Positions 42,498 through 51,547 of a DNA stretch of 64,000 nt are shown in pieces. How positions within the stretch are numbered: position 1 is the first letter of the stretch; each line of letters opens with the position of its first letter. The stretch is from Ferrovibrio sp. Lineage in GTDB: Bacteria > Pseudomonadota > Alphaproteobacteria > Ferrovibrionales > Ferrovibrionaceae. The translations under genes and the position numbers were made by a program. The stretch lies in NCBI GenBank assembly GCA_017991315.1, contig JAGOQS010000002.1, positions 1-64,000 of the forward strand. Direction: 5' to 3'. The notes below the pieces were generated by a model. That model did not search any database. It had not been told where the DNA came from and saw only the letters and a program-made list of their open reading frames with translations.

Positions 42498-45400
42498 ATG
42501 GCAAAACTGCCATCTTTGGAATGGTCACGCCTGCCGCCGGCCCGGGATGGGGAAGCCGTGGCGCGTGGCCTAGATGCCTGGCAGTCGATGCTGGCCGATC
42601 TTGCCGCCGAAGACCGCGCCTGCGCTAAACTGGCCAAGGCCCTGGGAACCGAATCCGCCAAGGCCCCGGCCCGCCGCCTGCTCGACTGCCTGTGGAGCCA
42701 CAGTCCGTATTTGAGCGACCTGGCCCGCCATGAACCGCAGGCGGTACTGACCCTGCTGCGCCAGGGGCCAGATGTCGCGCTCGGCGAAACCCTCGATATT
42801 CTGCACAAGGCCGCCGCCACTGCCGAGGATGCAGAGGCGCTGATGCTGCCGCTGCGCCGCGCCAAGCGCCAGGTGGCGCTGATCATTGCGGTAGCGGATA
42901 TCGCACAACTCTGGCCGCTGGAAACCGTGACCGGGAACCTGAGCGACTTCGCCGCCCTGGCCATCGACCTGGCCATCGGCGCGGTGTTGCGAGATGCCGC
43001 CGCACGCGGCGACGTCGAATTGCCCAACCCCAAGACACCATGCCTGGGTTCCGGCTTCGTGGCGCTCGGGATGGGCAAGCTCGGCGCGCGGGAACTCAAC
43101 TATTCTAGCGATATCGACCTGATCATGCTGTTCGATCAGGAAGTGGTGCGCTATCGCGGTCGCAAGACAGCGCTGGAATGCTATGTGCGGTTGACACAGC
43201 AGATGGTGCGTCTGCTGCATGAGCAGACCGCTGATGGCTATGTGTTCCGCACCGACCTGCGGCTCAGGCCCGATCCAGGCTCGACGCCGGTGGCGCTCTC
43301 CATGGCGGCAGCCGAAGCCTATTACGAAAGCTTTGGGCAGAACTGGGAACGCGCCGCGATGATCAAGGCGCGGCCGGTCGGCGGCGACATCGAGGCCGGG
43401 CGCGGCTTCCTCAAGCGGTTGACGCCCTATGTCTGGCGCAAGAACCTGGATTTCGCCGCCATCGAGGACATCCATTCGATCAAGCGCCAGATCCATGCCC
43501 ATAAGGGTCATGGCGAGATCGCCATCGAGGGCCACAATCTGAAACTCGGGCGCGGCGGCATCCGCGAGATCGAGTTCTTCGCCCAGACGCAGCAGCTCAT
43601 CGCCGGCGGCCGCGACAGCCGGCTGCGCGCCATCGGCACGGTGGAAGCGATCAATGCCCTGGTTGCCACCGAGCGGCTCGATCCCGGCACGGCCGAGGAA
43701 CTGATCGCCGACTACGGCTATCTGCGCAAGGTTGAACACCGGCTGCAGATGGTGAACGACGAACAGACCCATACCCTGCCCGATGATGCGGAAGGTATCG
43801 CGAAGCTGGCGGACTTCCTCGGCGAAACCAGTGCCGCTGCCTTCCGCGCCAAGCTGCTGGCCCTGCTTGCCCGCGTGAAGACGCATTACGACGAGCTGTT
43901 CGCCGAAGCGCCGAGCTTAGGCAGCAACCAGGGCAGCCTGGTTTTCACCGGCACCGACGACGATCCGGAAACGCTGGCCACCCTGCAGGGCCTCGGCTTC
44001 AGCCAGCCGCCGGAAATCGCCGCCATGGTGCGCGGCTGGCATTTCGGCCGCTATCGCGCCATGCGTTCGGAACGAGCGCGCGAGAAACTCACCGCCATCA
44101 TGCCGCAATTGCTGGAAGCCTTCAGCCGCACCGGCAGCCCCGACGAGGCAATCCGCCGCTTCGATCATTTCCTCGGGCAATTGCCAGCCGGCGTGCAGTT
44201 GTTCAGCCTGCTGCAAAGCAATCCGGCGGTACTCGACGTGCTGGCCGAACTGCTCGCCGCAGCCCCGCATCTCGCTGAAAGCCTGGCGCAGAACACGGCT
44301 TTGTTCGACAGCCTGCTGGAATATGCCGAGACGCCGCCGGATTTCACACCGGAGCGACTGGCCGTCTCGCTGTCGCGCCAACTCGGTTCGGCACGCGACT
44401 TCCAGGATGTGTTGGACTGGACCCGGCGCTGGACCGGCGAGTTGCGGCTGCAAGTTGGCATCGGCCTGTTGCGCGGCCAGTTGGATGGCGCTTCCGCCGG
44501 CCGGGCGCTGAGCGCCGTCGCCGATACCGTGCTGGACGAATTGCTGCGTCATGTGCAGGCGGAATTCGCCCAGCATCATGGCGTGGTGCCCGGTGCCCAG
44601 GTGGCGCTGATCGGCTTTGGCCGGCTCGGCAGCCGCGAACTGACGCTGGAATCCGATCTCGACCTGCTGCTGCTCTATGATCATCCGGCCAAGGCGCAGC
44701 AATCAGATGGCAAGCGGCCGCTGACGCCGGGACTCTATTTCGCCCGTCTCTGCCCGCGCTTCATTAATGCCATCACCGCGATGACCGGCGAAGGCCGGTT
44801 GTTCGAAGTCGATATGCGCTTGCGGCCCTCGGGCAATGCCGGGCCGATCGCCACCGCCCTCAAGGCCTTCAAGGACTACCAGGAAAAGGAAGCCTGGACC
44901 TGGGAGCATATGGCGCTCACCCGAGCGCGTGTCATTTCCTCCCCGCCGGCACTGGCGAAGAAATTCGATACCGTACGCCGGGCCGTGCTTGCCATGAAAC
45001 GCGACCCCAAGAAATTGCTGGCCAATGTGGCGCATATGCGCGACCGGCTGGCGCGGGCCAAGCCGGCGCGCGATGCCTGGGCGCTGAAGCAGGCACGCGG
45101 CGGTTTGGTGGATATCGAATTCATCACCCAGTATCTGCAACTGCGCCATGGCGCCACGGCCGCCGCGATTCTCGATCCCACGCCGCTGCAGGCTTTGCAG
45201 GCGCTGCGCGACACGGGCTGCATCGAGATGCCGGCTGCGGACATGCTGATCGGGGCAGCCAAGTTTCAGGGCCACTTGCTGGCGCTGACGCGGCTGGCAG
45301 GACCGGCGGCGAAACGGCCAGAGCAATGGCCCCTTGCGCTGGCCAAACGGCTGCCCGCCTTGCTCGGCGAGCCGGACCTGGCGCGCCTGACGCAGCGGCT

Positions 45401-45539
45401 CGAGGCGACGCAGGCAGCGGTGTTCAAGCTCTATCAGGCTCTGGTGGAGGCGCCAGCCGCACCCTATCTTGCGCTCGCCGACTCCCTTCGCGGCGATGCC
45501 ACTACAGGAGCAGACCCAGATGAGCAGCAAAAACGCTGA
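42498..45539 (+). CDS. glnE: Glutamine synthetase adenylyltransferase/deadenylase
   Basis: A 1013-residue bifunctional enzyme with two nucleotidyltransferase domains. The N-terminal adenylyl-removing domain has GMGKLGARELNYSSDIDLIMLFD (about 195-215) and the C-terminal adenylylating domain has GFGRLGSRELTLESDLDLLLLYDH (about 708-730); both keep the D-x-D metal ligands. It modifies glutamine synthetase in response to PII. The ATG at 42498 follows GAGGGAA. Its 3' end overlaps bcp by 20 bases. Confidence 0.95.
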   Translation: MAKLPSLEWSRLPPARDGEAVARGLDAWQSMLADLAAEDRACAKLAKALGTESAKAPARRLLDCLWSHSPYLSDLARHEPQAVLTLLRQGPDVALGETLDILHKAAATAEDAEALMLPLRRAKRQVALIIAVADIAQLWPLETVTGNLSDFAALAIDLAIGAVLRDAAARGDVELPNPKTPCLGSGFVALGMGKLGARELNYSSDIDLIMLFDQEVVRYRGRKTALECYVRLTQQMVRLLHEQTADGYVFRTDLRLRPDPGSTPVALSMAAAEAYYESFGQNWERAAMIKARPVGGDIEAGRGFLKRLTPYVWRKNLDFAAIEDIHSIKRQIHAHKGHGEIAIEGHNLKLGRGGIREIEFFAQTQQLIAGGRDSRLRAIGTVEAINALVATERLDPGTAEELIADYGYLRKVEHRLQMVNDEQTHTLPDDAEGIAKLADFLGETSAAAFRAKLLALLARVKTHYDELFAEAPSLGSNQGSLVFTGTDDDPETLATLQGLGFSQPPEIAAMVRGWHFGRYRAMRSERAREKLTAIMPQLLEAFSRTGSPDEAIRRFDHFLGQLPAGVQLFSLLQSNPAVLDVLAELLAAAPHLAESLAQNTALFDSLLEYAETPPDFTPERLAVSLSRQLGSARDFQDVLDWTRRWTGELRLQVGIGLLRGQLDGASAGRALSAVADTVLDELLRHVQAEFAQHHGVVPGAQVALIGFGRLGSRELTLESDLDLLLLYDHPAKAQQSDGKRPLTPGLYFARLCPRFINAITAMTGEGRLFEVDMRLRPSGNAGPIATALKAFKDYQEKEAWTWEHMALTRARVISSPPALAKKFDTVRRAVLAMKRDPKKLLANVAHMRDRLARAKPARDAWALKQARGGLVDIEFITQYLQLRHGATAAAILDPTPLQALQALRDTGCIEMPAADMLIGAAKFQGHLLALTRLAGPAAKRPEQWPLALAKRLPALLGEPDLARLTQRLEATQAAVFKLYQALVEAPAAPYLALADSLRGDATTGADPDEQQKR

Positions 45540-45999
45540 ACTGAAACCCGGCGACAAGGCCCCGGCCTTCACCCTGCCCGGCGATAACGGCAGCAAGCTG
45601 TCGCTCAGCCAGTTCAAGGGCAAGCCGGTGGTGCTGTATTTCTACCCCAAGGACGATACGACCGGCTGCACCAAGGAAGCGCTCGACTTCACTGCCGCGC
45701 AGGCGAAGTTCGACAAGCTCGGCGCCGTGGTGATCGGCTGCTCGCGCGACAGCGTTGCCAAACACGACAAGTTCAAGACCAAGCACAAGCTGTCGGTGAA
45801 GCTGGCATCCGATGAAGAAGGCACGGTGACCGAAGCCTATGGTGTGTGGGTCGAAAAGAGCCTCTATGGCCGCAAATACATGGGAATCGAGCGCGCGACC
45901 TTCCTCATCGATGGCAGCGGCAAGATTCGCCAAATCTGGCACAAGGTGAAAGTGCCAGGTCATATCGCGGAGGTTTTAGCCGCCGTGCAGGCTCTTTGA
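45520..45999 (+). CDS. bcp: Thioredoxin-dependent peroxiredoxin (Bcp/PrxQ)
   Basis: A 159-residue peroxiredoxin. The peroxidatic Cys lies in YPKDDTTGCTKEALDF, and the conserved Arg follows in WHKVKVPGH or ATFLID context. The PrxQ resolving Cys five residues later is replaced by Ala (GCTKEAL), so it is a 1-Cys-type or uses another thiol. The ATG at 45520 follows CAGGAG inside the end of glnE, showing translational coupling. Confidence 0.93.
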   Translation: MSSKNAELKPGDKAPAFTLPGDNGSKLSLSQFKGKPVVLYFYPKDDTTGCTKEALDFTAAQAKFDKLGAVVIGCSRDSVAKHDKFKTKHKLSVKLASDEEGTVTEAYGVWVEKSLYGRKYMGIERATFLIDGSGKIRQIWHKVKVPGHIAEVLAAVQAL

Positions 46000-46019
46000 G
46001 AATCAATCGGTTGCAGGCG

Positions 46020-46040
46020 TTATCCACACCCTGTGCATAA
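46020..46040. promoter_or_regulatory. Inverted pair of DnaA-box matches
   Basis: TTATCCACA (46020-46028) matches the DnaA consensus TTATNCACA perfectly, and TGTGCATAA (46032-46040) is TTATGCACA on the other strand, also a perfect match. Only CCC separates them. They lie 140 bases before the M23 peptidase gene, with an AT-rich promoter-like stretch between (46080-46145). DnaA control of the downstream envelope operon is inference. Confidence 0.55.
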
Positions 46041-46179
46041 TCCGCGCGACAAAATCGCCCCGTTGTTTGCTGCGCGTTTCTTTCAATTTGCAACAGATAC
46101 TGGCTTGCATTAACCAAGCCAAATACGTCCTAATTACGCTGGTTTAGAGCAATCGGCGATAGATGCGAACGGGGGGCCG

Positions 46180-47631
46180 GTGAGCAGACGCGCATTGAGG
46201 CAATGGCGGGAGTGGCGCGACCGCAATTTTCCGGAGCGGCAAATTATTTTCCGCAGTCGCGGCGACGTTCGCTATGTCGCTCTGTCCGGACGCACCCAGC
46301 TCATGCTCGGCATCGGCGTACTCGCCTTCGCCGGCTGGATTGGTTATGCCTCGGTGAACGCGATCTACCGCGACACCCTGCTCGAGAGCCGCGACCGCCG
46401 CATCGCCGAACTCACCATCGCTTATGAACGTCTGGCCCAGGATTTCGAGCGCAACCAGGAAAACTTTCTGATCGCCTCGCGTGATCTGGAAGACCGCTAT
46501 CGCCGCCTGCATGACATGGCCACCAAAGCCCAGGCCGATGCCCCTGCCACCAATACCGCCGATGCCAAGGCCGCCCCCCGCCCTGCCGACAAGCCGGCTG
46601 CTGATAAGCCTGGCAATGCCCTGGCCAGTGCCGCGCTGCCAAAGGCACCGGAGACCAAGGCCGATGCAAAAGCCGAAGCCAAGCCAGCCGAAAAGCCTGC
46701 GGACAAGGCCGTTGAGCTGGTAAAGGCGCAACCGGTGAAGCCTGAAGCGGCGGACACCGCTGATGCGTCGCCGCGCAATATCGAAGACCTGGAAGCGATG
46801 CTGCGCAGCAGCCGTCAGAAGGGCGCCGGACAGCCGGCGCCGAAGGCCGGCGAGATCGAGAGCCGCATCCTGGCCCTGCGGGGTCGCCAGCGCGACGTGC
46901 TGGATGATCTCAATCAGCGCACGGACAAAAATGTTGCCACGCTGGAAAAGACCCTGCGCGGCACCGGCCTGGATATCGAAGCCCTGCTCAAGCGCCATGC
47001 CGCCGCCCGCGCCGAAGTGGGCATCGGTGGCCCGCTGCGCACCGTGGCCGATGCCACACCGGGCACGGCTCCGGCAGCCGACGCCGCGGCGGCCTCGCTG
47101 GCGCTGGCCGACCCGATCGACCGCGACGTGGCCAAGCTGGAAGGCAAGCTCGGCCGCTGGGGCGAACTGGTCGCCCTGGCCCAGCGCCTGCCGCTGGCTT
47201 TGCCGGTAAACCCAGATGAAACGGAAATGTCGAGCGGCTTTGGCCGCCGCATGGACCCCTTCACCAAGCAATGGGCCTTCCATGCCGGGCTCGACCTGAT
47301 CGGCCCGCGCAACGCCCCGGTGCTGAGCACCGCCGCCGGCGTGGTGGTGTTTGCCGGCCGCAAGGGCCCCTATGGCCGCGCGGTGGAAATTGACCATGGT
47401 CTTGGCATCAAGACGCGCTATGCTCACCTCAACACGATTGGCGTGCAGGTGGGTGACGTGGTTACCTACAGCAAGCGTATCGGCACCATGGGCTCCACGG
47501 GCCGTTCCACCGGGCAACATCTGCATTACGAAATTCTGCTCGACGACGAACCTGTCGATCCGGGCAAATTCATCGAGGCGGGCTATCATGTTTTCAAGCA
47601 GCAAGAAGACACAAACGCCGGGCGCCAGTAA
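46180..47631 (+). CDS. M23-family (LytM) murein endopeptidase
   Basis: A 483-residue envelope protein. A membrane anchor lies at about 44-62 (LMLGIGVLAFAGWIGYASV). A coiled-coil region and a long Ala/Pro/Lys-rich linker follow (about 110-200). The C-terminal LytM domain (about 345-475) keeps the zinc ligands: HAGLD and HLHYE, with GRRMDPFTKQWAFH. It should cut peptide cross-links in peptidoglycan. The start is a GTG after a G-rich site. The bactofilin gene starts inside its 3' end, a pairing known from other bacteria where bactofilins localise M23 enzymes. Confidence 0.9.
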   Translation: MSRRALRQWREWRDRNFPERQIIFRSRGDVRYVALSGRTQLMLGIGVLAFAGWIGYASVNAIYRDTLLESRDRRIAELTIAYERLAQDFERNQENFLIASRDLEDRYRRLHDMATKAQADAPATNTADAKAAPRPADKPAADKPGNALASAALPKAPETKADAKAEAKPAEKPADKAVELVKAQPVKPEAADTADASPRNIEDLEAMLRSSRQKGAGQPAPKAGEIESRILALRGRQRDVLDDLNQRTDKNVATLEKTLRGTGLDIEALLKRHAAARAEVGIGGPLRTVADATPGTAPAADAAAASLALADPIDRDVAKLEGKLGRWGELVALAQRLPLALPVNPDETEMSSGFGRRMDPFTKQWAFHAGLDLIGPRNAPVLSTAAGVVVFAGRKGPYGRAVEIDHGLGIKTRYAHLNTIGVQVGDVVTYSKRIGTMGSTGRSTGQHLHYEILLDDEPVDPGKFIEAGYHVFKQQEDTNAGRQ

Positions 47632-48085
47632 GGCCCCACCGTCGCTCCTCAGCGTCGGCCTCACGGTCAATGGCGACCTCGCCTCGGAAGGCGAAGTCCA
47701 GATCGACTGCGTGGTGAATGGTGATGTCACTGCCGAGCGCCTTGCCATCGGCGAGAATGCCCGCGTGGTCGGCGAAGTGGTGGCCGATCATGTGCTGATC
47801 CGCGGCGAGGTGATCGGCCGCATCCGCGCCAAGTCGGTGGAACTGGACAAGACCGCCCGGGTGCGCGGCGATATCTGGCACGAGCTGCTCTCGATCGCCG
47901 CCGGCGCCAAGATCGAAGGCCTATGCAAGTTCGCCGAGAACCCGCGCGAAGCAGCAGCGAAGTTCAGCGTGGTGACGCAGATCACCCACAACCCGGATCC
48001 GCAGCCGGCACCGGGAAAGGCTGACAAGGCCGAAAAGATCGAGAAGGCCGACAAGCAGGCGGAAGCCCTGCGCGCCAGCTCGTAA
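47588..48085 (+). CDS. Bactofilin
   Basis: A 165-residue bactofilin cytoskeletal protein. The core (about 18-125) is a right-handed beta-helix with hexad repeats: LTVNGDLASEGEVQIDCVVNGDV, ARVVGEVVADHVLIRGEVIGRIRAKSVELDKTARVRGDI. It is flanked by a short disordered N terminus and an Ala/Lys-rich tail. Bactofilins polymerise without nucleotide and position cell-wall enzymes. It overlaps the M23 gene by 44 bases in another frame. Confidence 0.93.
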   Translation: MFSSSKKTQTPGASKAPPSLLSVGLTVNGDLASEGEVQIDCVVNGDVTAERLAIGENARVVGEVVADHVLIRGEVIGRIRAKSVELDKTARVRGDIWHELLSIAAGAKIEGLCKFAENPREAAAKFSVVTQITHNPDPQPAPGKADKAEKIEKADKQAEALRASS

Positions 48086-48109
48086 GCTCCAGGCTAGCCC
48101 CCCGCACCG

Positions 48110-48178
48110 GTCATGCCCGCGAAAGCGGGCATCCCATTTTGCCGCATGAAATGGGACTCTCGCTTACGCGAGAGTGAC
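48110..48178. repeat. Palindromic intergenic repeat (triple hairpin)
   Basis: Three perfect hairpins stand in a row between converging genes: ATGCCCGC-GAAA-GCGGGCAT (48113-48132), CCCATTT...AAATGGG (48133-48155) and ACTCTCGC-TTAC-GCGAGAGT (48156-48175). A short outer pair GTCA/TGAC brackets them. It shares the segment GGGCATCCCATTT with the repeat at 56565-56641, so both belong to one dispersed REP-like family. It may serve as a two-way terminator. Confidence 0.8.
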
Positions 48179-48187
48179 ATTCGAAAA

Positions 48188-48871
48188 TTACTCTCCGAAC
48201 CGGCCTGCTTCCAGGAACCGCCGCACCGCGGCGATCACCCGTTCATCATCGCAGATGAAGGTATGCGCCACATCGACGCTGAGGAAATCCGTCATGCCCG
48301 GCAGCATGGCGGAATCGAGTTCCACTGTGCCGTCATGGGCAACCTCTCCGGCCAGCAGAGTGTTAAGCCAGCTAGCCGGATTGAGTGGATGAAAGCCGCG
48401 TGTGCCGGCGATCACACCGATATCGGCCGCCGGCATGCCGATGCTGCCGAGCCAGGAGGCATCGCGCCCCAGTTCCAGCGCCGGACGCCCGAACAGGCGC
48501 GGCAGATCGGCCAGCAACCGCGTGGCGGTGAGCCGGGTGATGATGCCGGCACCGCGATTGGGCGAAGCAACCAGCACCAGCCGGCCCAGAGCGAAGCCGG
48601 GTTGCCAGCCAGCCAGGCCGGCACGAATGATCAGGCCGCCGAGCGAATGGCCGACGAAATGTGTCAGCTTCGGCTGCTTGGCCAGGTCATCGCAGAGTGC
48701 GCGAAACAACACCACCAGTTCGGCGATGCTGTGCCGTCGGCTCGGGTAATCCCAGTTGATCACCTCATAGCCGGCCTCGCGCAGAGCAGCCTCCAACCGG
48801 GCCAGCGAACGCCGGGTGCGCGACAGGCCATGCAGCAGCACCACGCGCTGCGCTTCAGAACCGGCAATCAT
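48188..48871 (-). CDS. Alpha/beta hydrolase (lipase-like)
   Basis: A 227-residue soluble hydrolase with RVVLLHGLSRTRRSLARLEAAL, the nucleophile elbow VGHSLGGLI, and a C-terminal VDVAHTFICDDE region that supplies the His. It resembles the triacylglycerol lipase/PGAP1-like group; the substrate is unknown. Its ATG overlaps the stop of the acyltransferase by 4 bases (ATGA), so the two are coupled and may act on the same lipids. Confidence 0.82.
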   Translation of the reverse strand: MIAGSEAQRVVLLHGLSRTRRSLARLEAALREAGYEVINWDYPSRRHSIAELVVLFRALCDDLAKQPKLTHFVGHSLGGLIIRAGLAGWQPGFALGRLVLVASPNRGAGIITRLTATRLLADLPRLFGRPALELGRDASWLGSIGMPAADIGVIAGTRGFHPLNPASWLNTLLAGEVAHDGTVELDSAMLPGMTDFLSVDVAHTFICDDERVIAAVRRFLEAGRFGE

Positions 48872-50286
48872 GGCAGCAGATGAGCAATCGAATAGGCGTA
48901 ATAGCCGAGAATCGGCCGGTCGGCGGCGTTGAGGCGGTAGAGCCCGGTGTCATCGCGCAGGATGATGCGCCGCAGGCTCAGCATGCGCAAGCCGGTCTCG
49001 ATGGCATAGTCGAGGTCGCCGCGCGGCACATAGATGCGGGCGCCGTTGCCTTCCAGGCGCTGGATCAATTCCAGGCAGCGCGCCTTGATCTCGACACTGG
49101 AAAGTGCCCCGCCCTCGCTCAGCCCGAGCAGCACCTGCGCTACCAGCGCGGTCGGCAGCACCGGCACCACGGCGCCGACACGTTGCATCAATTCCACACC
49201 CAGCGCCGCGACATGGCTGGAGCGCGCGTCCTTCTCCACCAGACGCAGATCACCAGCACCACGTTCCTGCAGCCAGTGGCGCAGCGATAGCGGCGTGCCG
49301 AAATTGACGCAGGCATAGCCGAAACGATACCAGCGGCCAGAAATCGCCCGCAGCAGGTTGCGGCCGACGAAGCGCAGCACAGTGCCAACAGCGGCGCTGG
49401 CACTGACCCGCTTGGCGTCGGGGTCGAGCTTGCGCAGCAGGCTGCGGTCTTCCAGCACGCGGTCGTAGTTGATGCCAACCGGCACAAACACCACGTCGCG
49501 GCCCTCCACCGGATCAAAGGCGCGGGCCAGATAATCCAGCAAGCCGAGCTTGGGCGGGCGCATGCGGCCATCGAGGGTCAGGCCGGCTTCCGGGAAGATC
49601 GCCTGCGGCACGCCGCCGGCAGTGGCCGTTTGCACATAGCGTTCCAGCACCTTGCGATACAGCGGATCGTTGGAATTGCGACGGATGAAATAGGCCCCCA
49701 TGGCGCGGATAAGCTGCTGCAAAGGCCAGACCCGCGCCCATTCGCCCACGGCATAGCTCAACGCTGCCTGGTCGGCGGCGAGATAGGCCACCAGCACATA
49801 ATCCATGTTGGAGCGGTGATTCATCACGAACACCACGGTGGCATCACGCGGCACCGCATCCAGCCCGGCGCTGTCGGTGAAGCCGACGCGGACACGGTAG
49901 AGGGTGCGGGCCAGGCGGCGCGCCAGCCAGTAGCCGATGCGGAAGTAGAAATAGGCATTGAAGGCCGGCACGATCTCGCGGGCGTATTTCTCCACCTGCG
50001 CCATCGCCACCTCGCGCGGCATTTCGCGCTCGCGCGCATGCGCCTCGGCGGCGGCCACCACCTGCGGATCGTAGAGCAGCCGGTCGATCAGGGATTGCCG
50101 GCGGGTCAGGGTGATCGGGCGGAGCTTGAGTTGCAGCCGCTGGTTCAGGTCGTCGATCACCCGGTTGAGACGGCGGCGCAGGAACCAGCGCACACCCGGC
50201 ACCAGCAGACGGTCGGCAAGGCCGATGGCGGCCAGGATCGCCGCCAGCACCGCGAACCATAGCGGTATCTCGATGGTCTGATGCAC
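48868..50286 (-). CDS. Glycerol-3-phosphate/1-acyl-glycerol-3-phosphate O-acyltransferase-like protein
   Basis: A 472-residue membrane-associated acyltransferase of the PlsC/GPAT superfamily. One N-terminal helix (PLWFAVLAAILAAIGLADRLL) is followed by the catalytic NHRSNMDY (the N-H-x4-D block) near residue 170, YFIRRNSNDPLYRKVL and FPEAGLTLDGRMRPPKLGLL. The extended C-terminal domain resembles PlsB-like enzymes. The GTG at 50286 follows GGGGAGG. Located just downstream of prfB. Confidence 0.82.
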   Translation of the reverse strand: MHQTIEIPLWFAVLAAILAAIGLADRLLVPGVRWFLRRRLNRVIDDLNQRLQLKLRPITLTRRQSLIDRLLYDPQVVAAAEAHAREREMPREVAMAQVEKYAREIVPAFNAYFYFRIGYWLARRLARTLYRVRVGFTDSAGLDAVPRDATVVFVMNHRSNMDYVLVAYLAADQAALSYAVGEWARVWPLQQLIRAMGAYFIRRNSNDPLYRKVLERYVQTATAGGVPQAIFPEAGLTLDGRMRPPKLGLLDYLARAFDPVEGRDVVFVPVGINYDRVLEDRSLLRKLDPDAKRVSASAAVGTVLRFVGRNLLRAISGRWYRFGYACVNFGTPLSLRHWLQERGAGDLRLVEKDARSSHVAALGVELMQRVGAVVPVLPTALVAQVLLGLSEGGALSSVEIKARCLELIQRLEGNGARIYVPRGDLDYAIETGLRMLSLRRIILRDDTGLYRLNAADRPILGYYAYSIAHLLP

Positions 50287-50340
50287 GCCCTCGCCTCCCC
50301 GGCCTTGGAGCAAGACTGCTCTGGCGGGGCCGCGCGGCTT

Positions 50341-51451
50341 CTAGTCGGCCTTGGCCCCGACCTTGGATGCTAGCTGGGCAGCCATGAACCTGTCCAGGTC
50401 GCCGTCCAGCACGCCCTGGCTGTCGGACGTTTCCACGTTGGTACGCAGGTCCTTCACCATCTGGTAGGGGTGCAGCACATAGGAGCGGATCTGGTGGCCC
50501 CAGCCGATATCGGTCTGGCTGTCGATCACGGTCTGCTTCTCGGCCTCGCGCTTCTGCAACTCGCGCTCATAGAGCCGGGCCTTCAGCATCTTCATCGCCT
50601 CATCGCGGTTGCGATGCTGGCTCTTGTTGGTCTGGCAGGCGACCACGATGCCGGACGGCATATGGGTGATACGCACGGCAGAATCAGTCTTGTTGACGTG
50701 CTGGCCACCGGCGCCCGAGGCGCGGTAGGTATCCACCCGCAGGTCCTTTTCCTGCACATCGACTTCGATACTGTCGTCGATCACCGGATAGGCGCCGACC
50801 GACGAGAAGCTGGTATGGCGCCGGGCATTGGAATCGAACGGCGAGATACGCACCAAGCGATGTACGCCGGTCTCGTTCTTCAGCCAGCCATAGGCATTCG
50901 GGCCGCTGACCTTGATGGTGGCGGACTTGATGCCGGCTTCTTCGCCTTCGCTCTCTTCCTGGAATTCCACCTTGTAGCCATGCTGCTCGGCCCAGCGCAC
51001 ATACATGCGCAGCAGCATCGAGGCCCAATCCTGGCTTTCGGTGCCGCCGGCACCGGCATGGACTTCAAGGAAAGCGTCGTTGGGATCGGCCTCGCCCGAG
51101 AGCAGACTTTCAAGCCGCGCCTTCTCTACCTCGGCGCCGAGCGCGCCGATGGCCGCCTCGGCCTCGGCAACAACAGCCGCGTCGCCCTCGGCTTCGCCGA
51201 GGTCTATCAGATCGATATTATCCTGTAGCGCCTGCTCCAGCTTGCGCTGGGTGCCGATCTGGCGGTCCAGGCGGTTGCGCTCGCGCATCACCACCTGGGC
51301 TTCGGCGGGGTTGTTCCAAAGGCTGGAATCCTCAGCCTTGGCGTTCAGTTCTTCGAGCCGTTTAACCGAGTTATCCCAGTCAAAGAGACCTCCTCAGCAG
51401 TTCCAGCGACTGCTTGATCTCATCGGCTACGGCCTTGATTTCGGCACGCAT
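50341..51451 (-). CDS. prfB: Peptide chain release factor 2, with programmed +1 frameshift
   Basis: RF2 recognises UGA and UAA and triggers peptide release. The gene reads 23 codons from the ATG at 51451, meets an in-frame UGA, shifts +1 and continues for 346 codons, giving 369 residues. The class I GGQ loop is [10 protein letters not shown]. The SPF-type anticodon-mimic region and the codon-recognition domain are intact. It lies between a DsbA-like gene and a lipid acyltransferase on the same strand. Treating the second frame alone (start at 51294) would truncate the protein. Confidence 0.95.
51380..51394 (-). promoter_or_regulatory. prfB programmed frameshift site
   Basis: On the coding strand the order is AGGAGG (51389-51394), TCT, then CTT TGA C (51385-51379). 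The Shine-Dalgarno-like AGGAGG and the slippery CTT before a UGA with a following C are the classic RF2 autoregulation site: low RF2 makes the ribosome pause and slip +1. Confidence 0.93.
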
Positions 51452-51547
51452 GGCGGCAATCCACGACAAATAGTTAATTTCGCGGGCGGACCATAAGGGC
51501 AGCCGGCGGCGCTGTCAATTTTCCCCAAGGGGCCGCCGAATGGCGGC

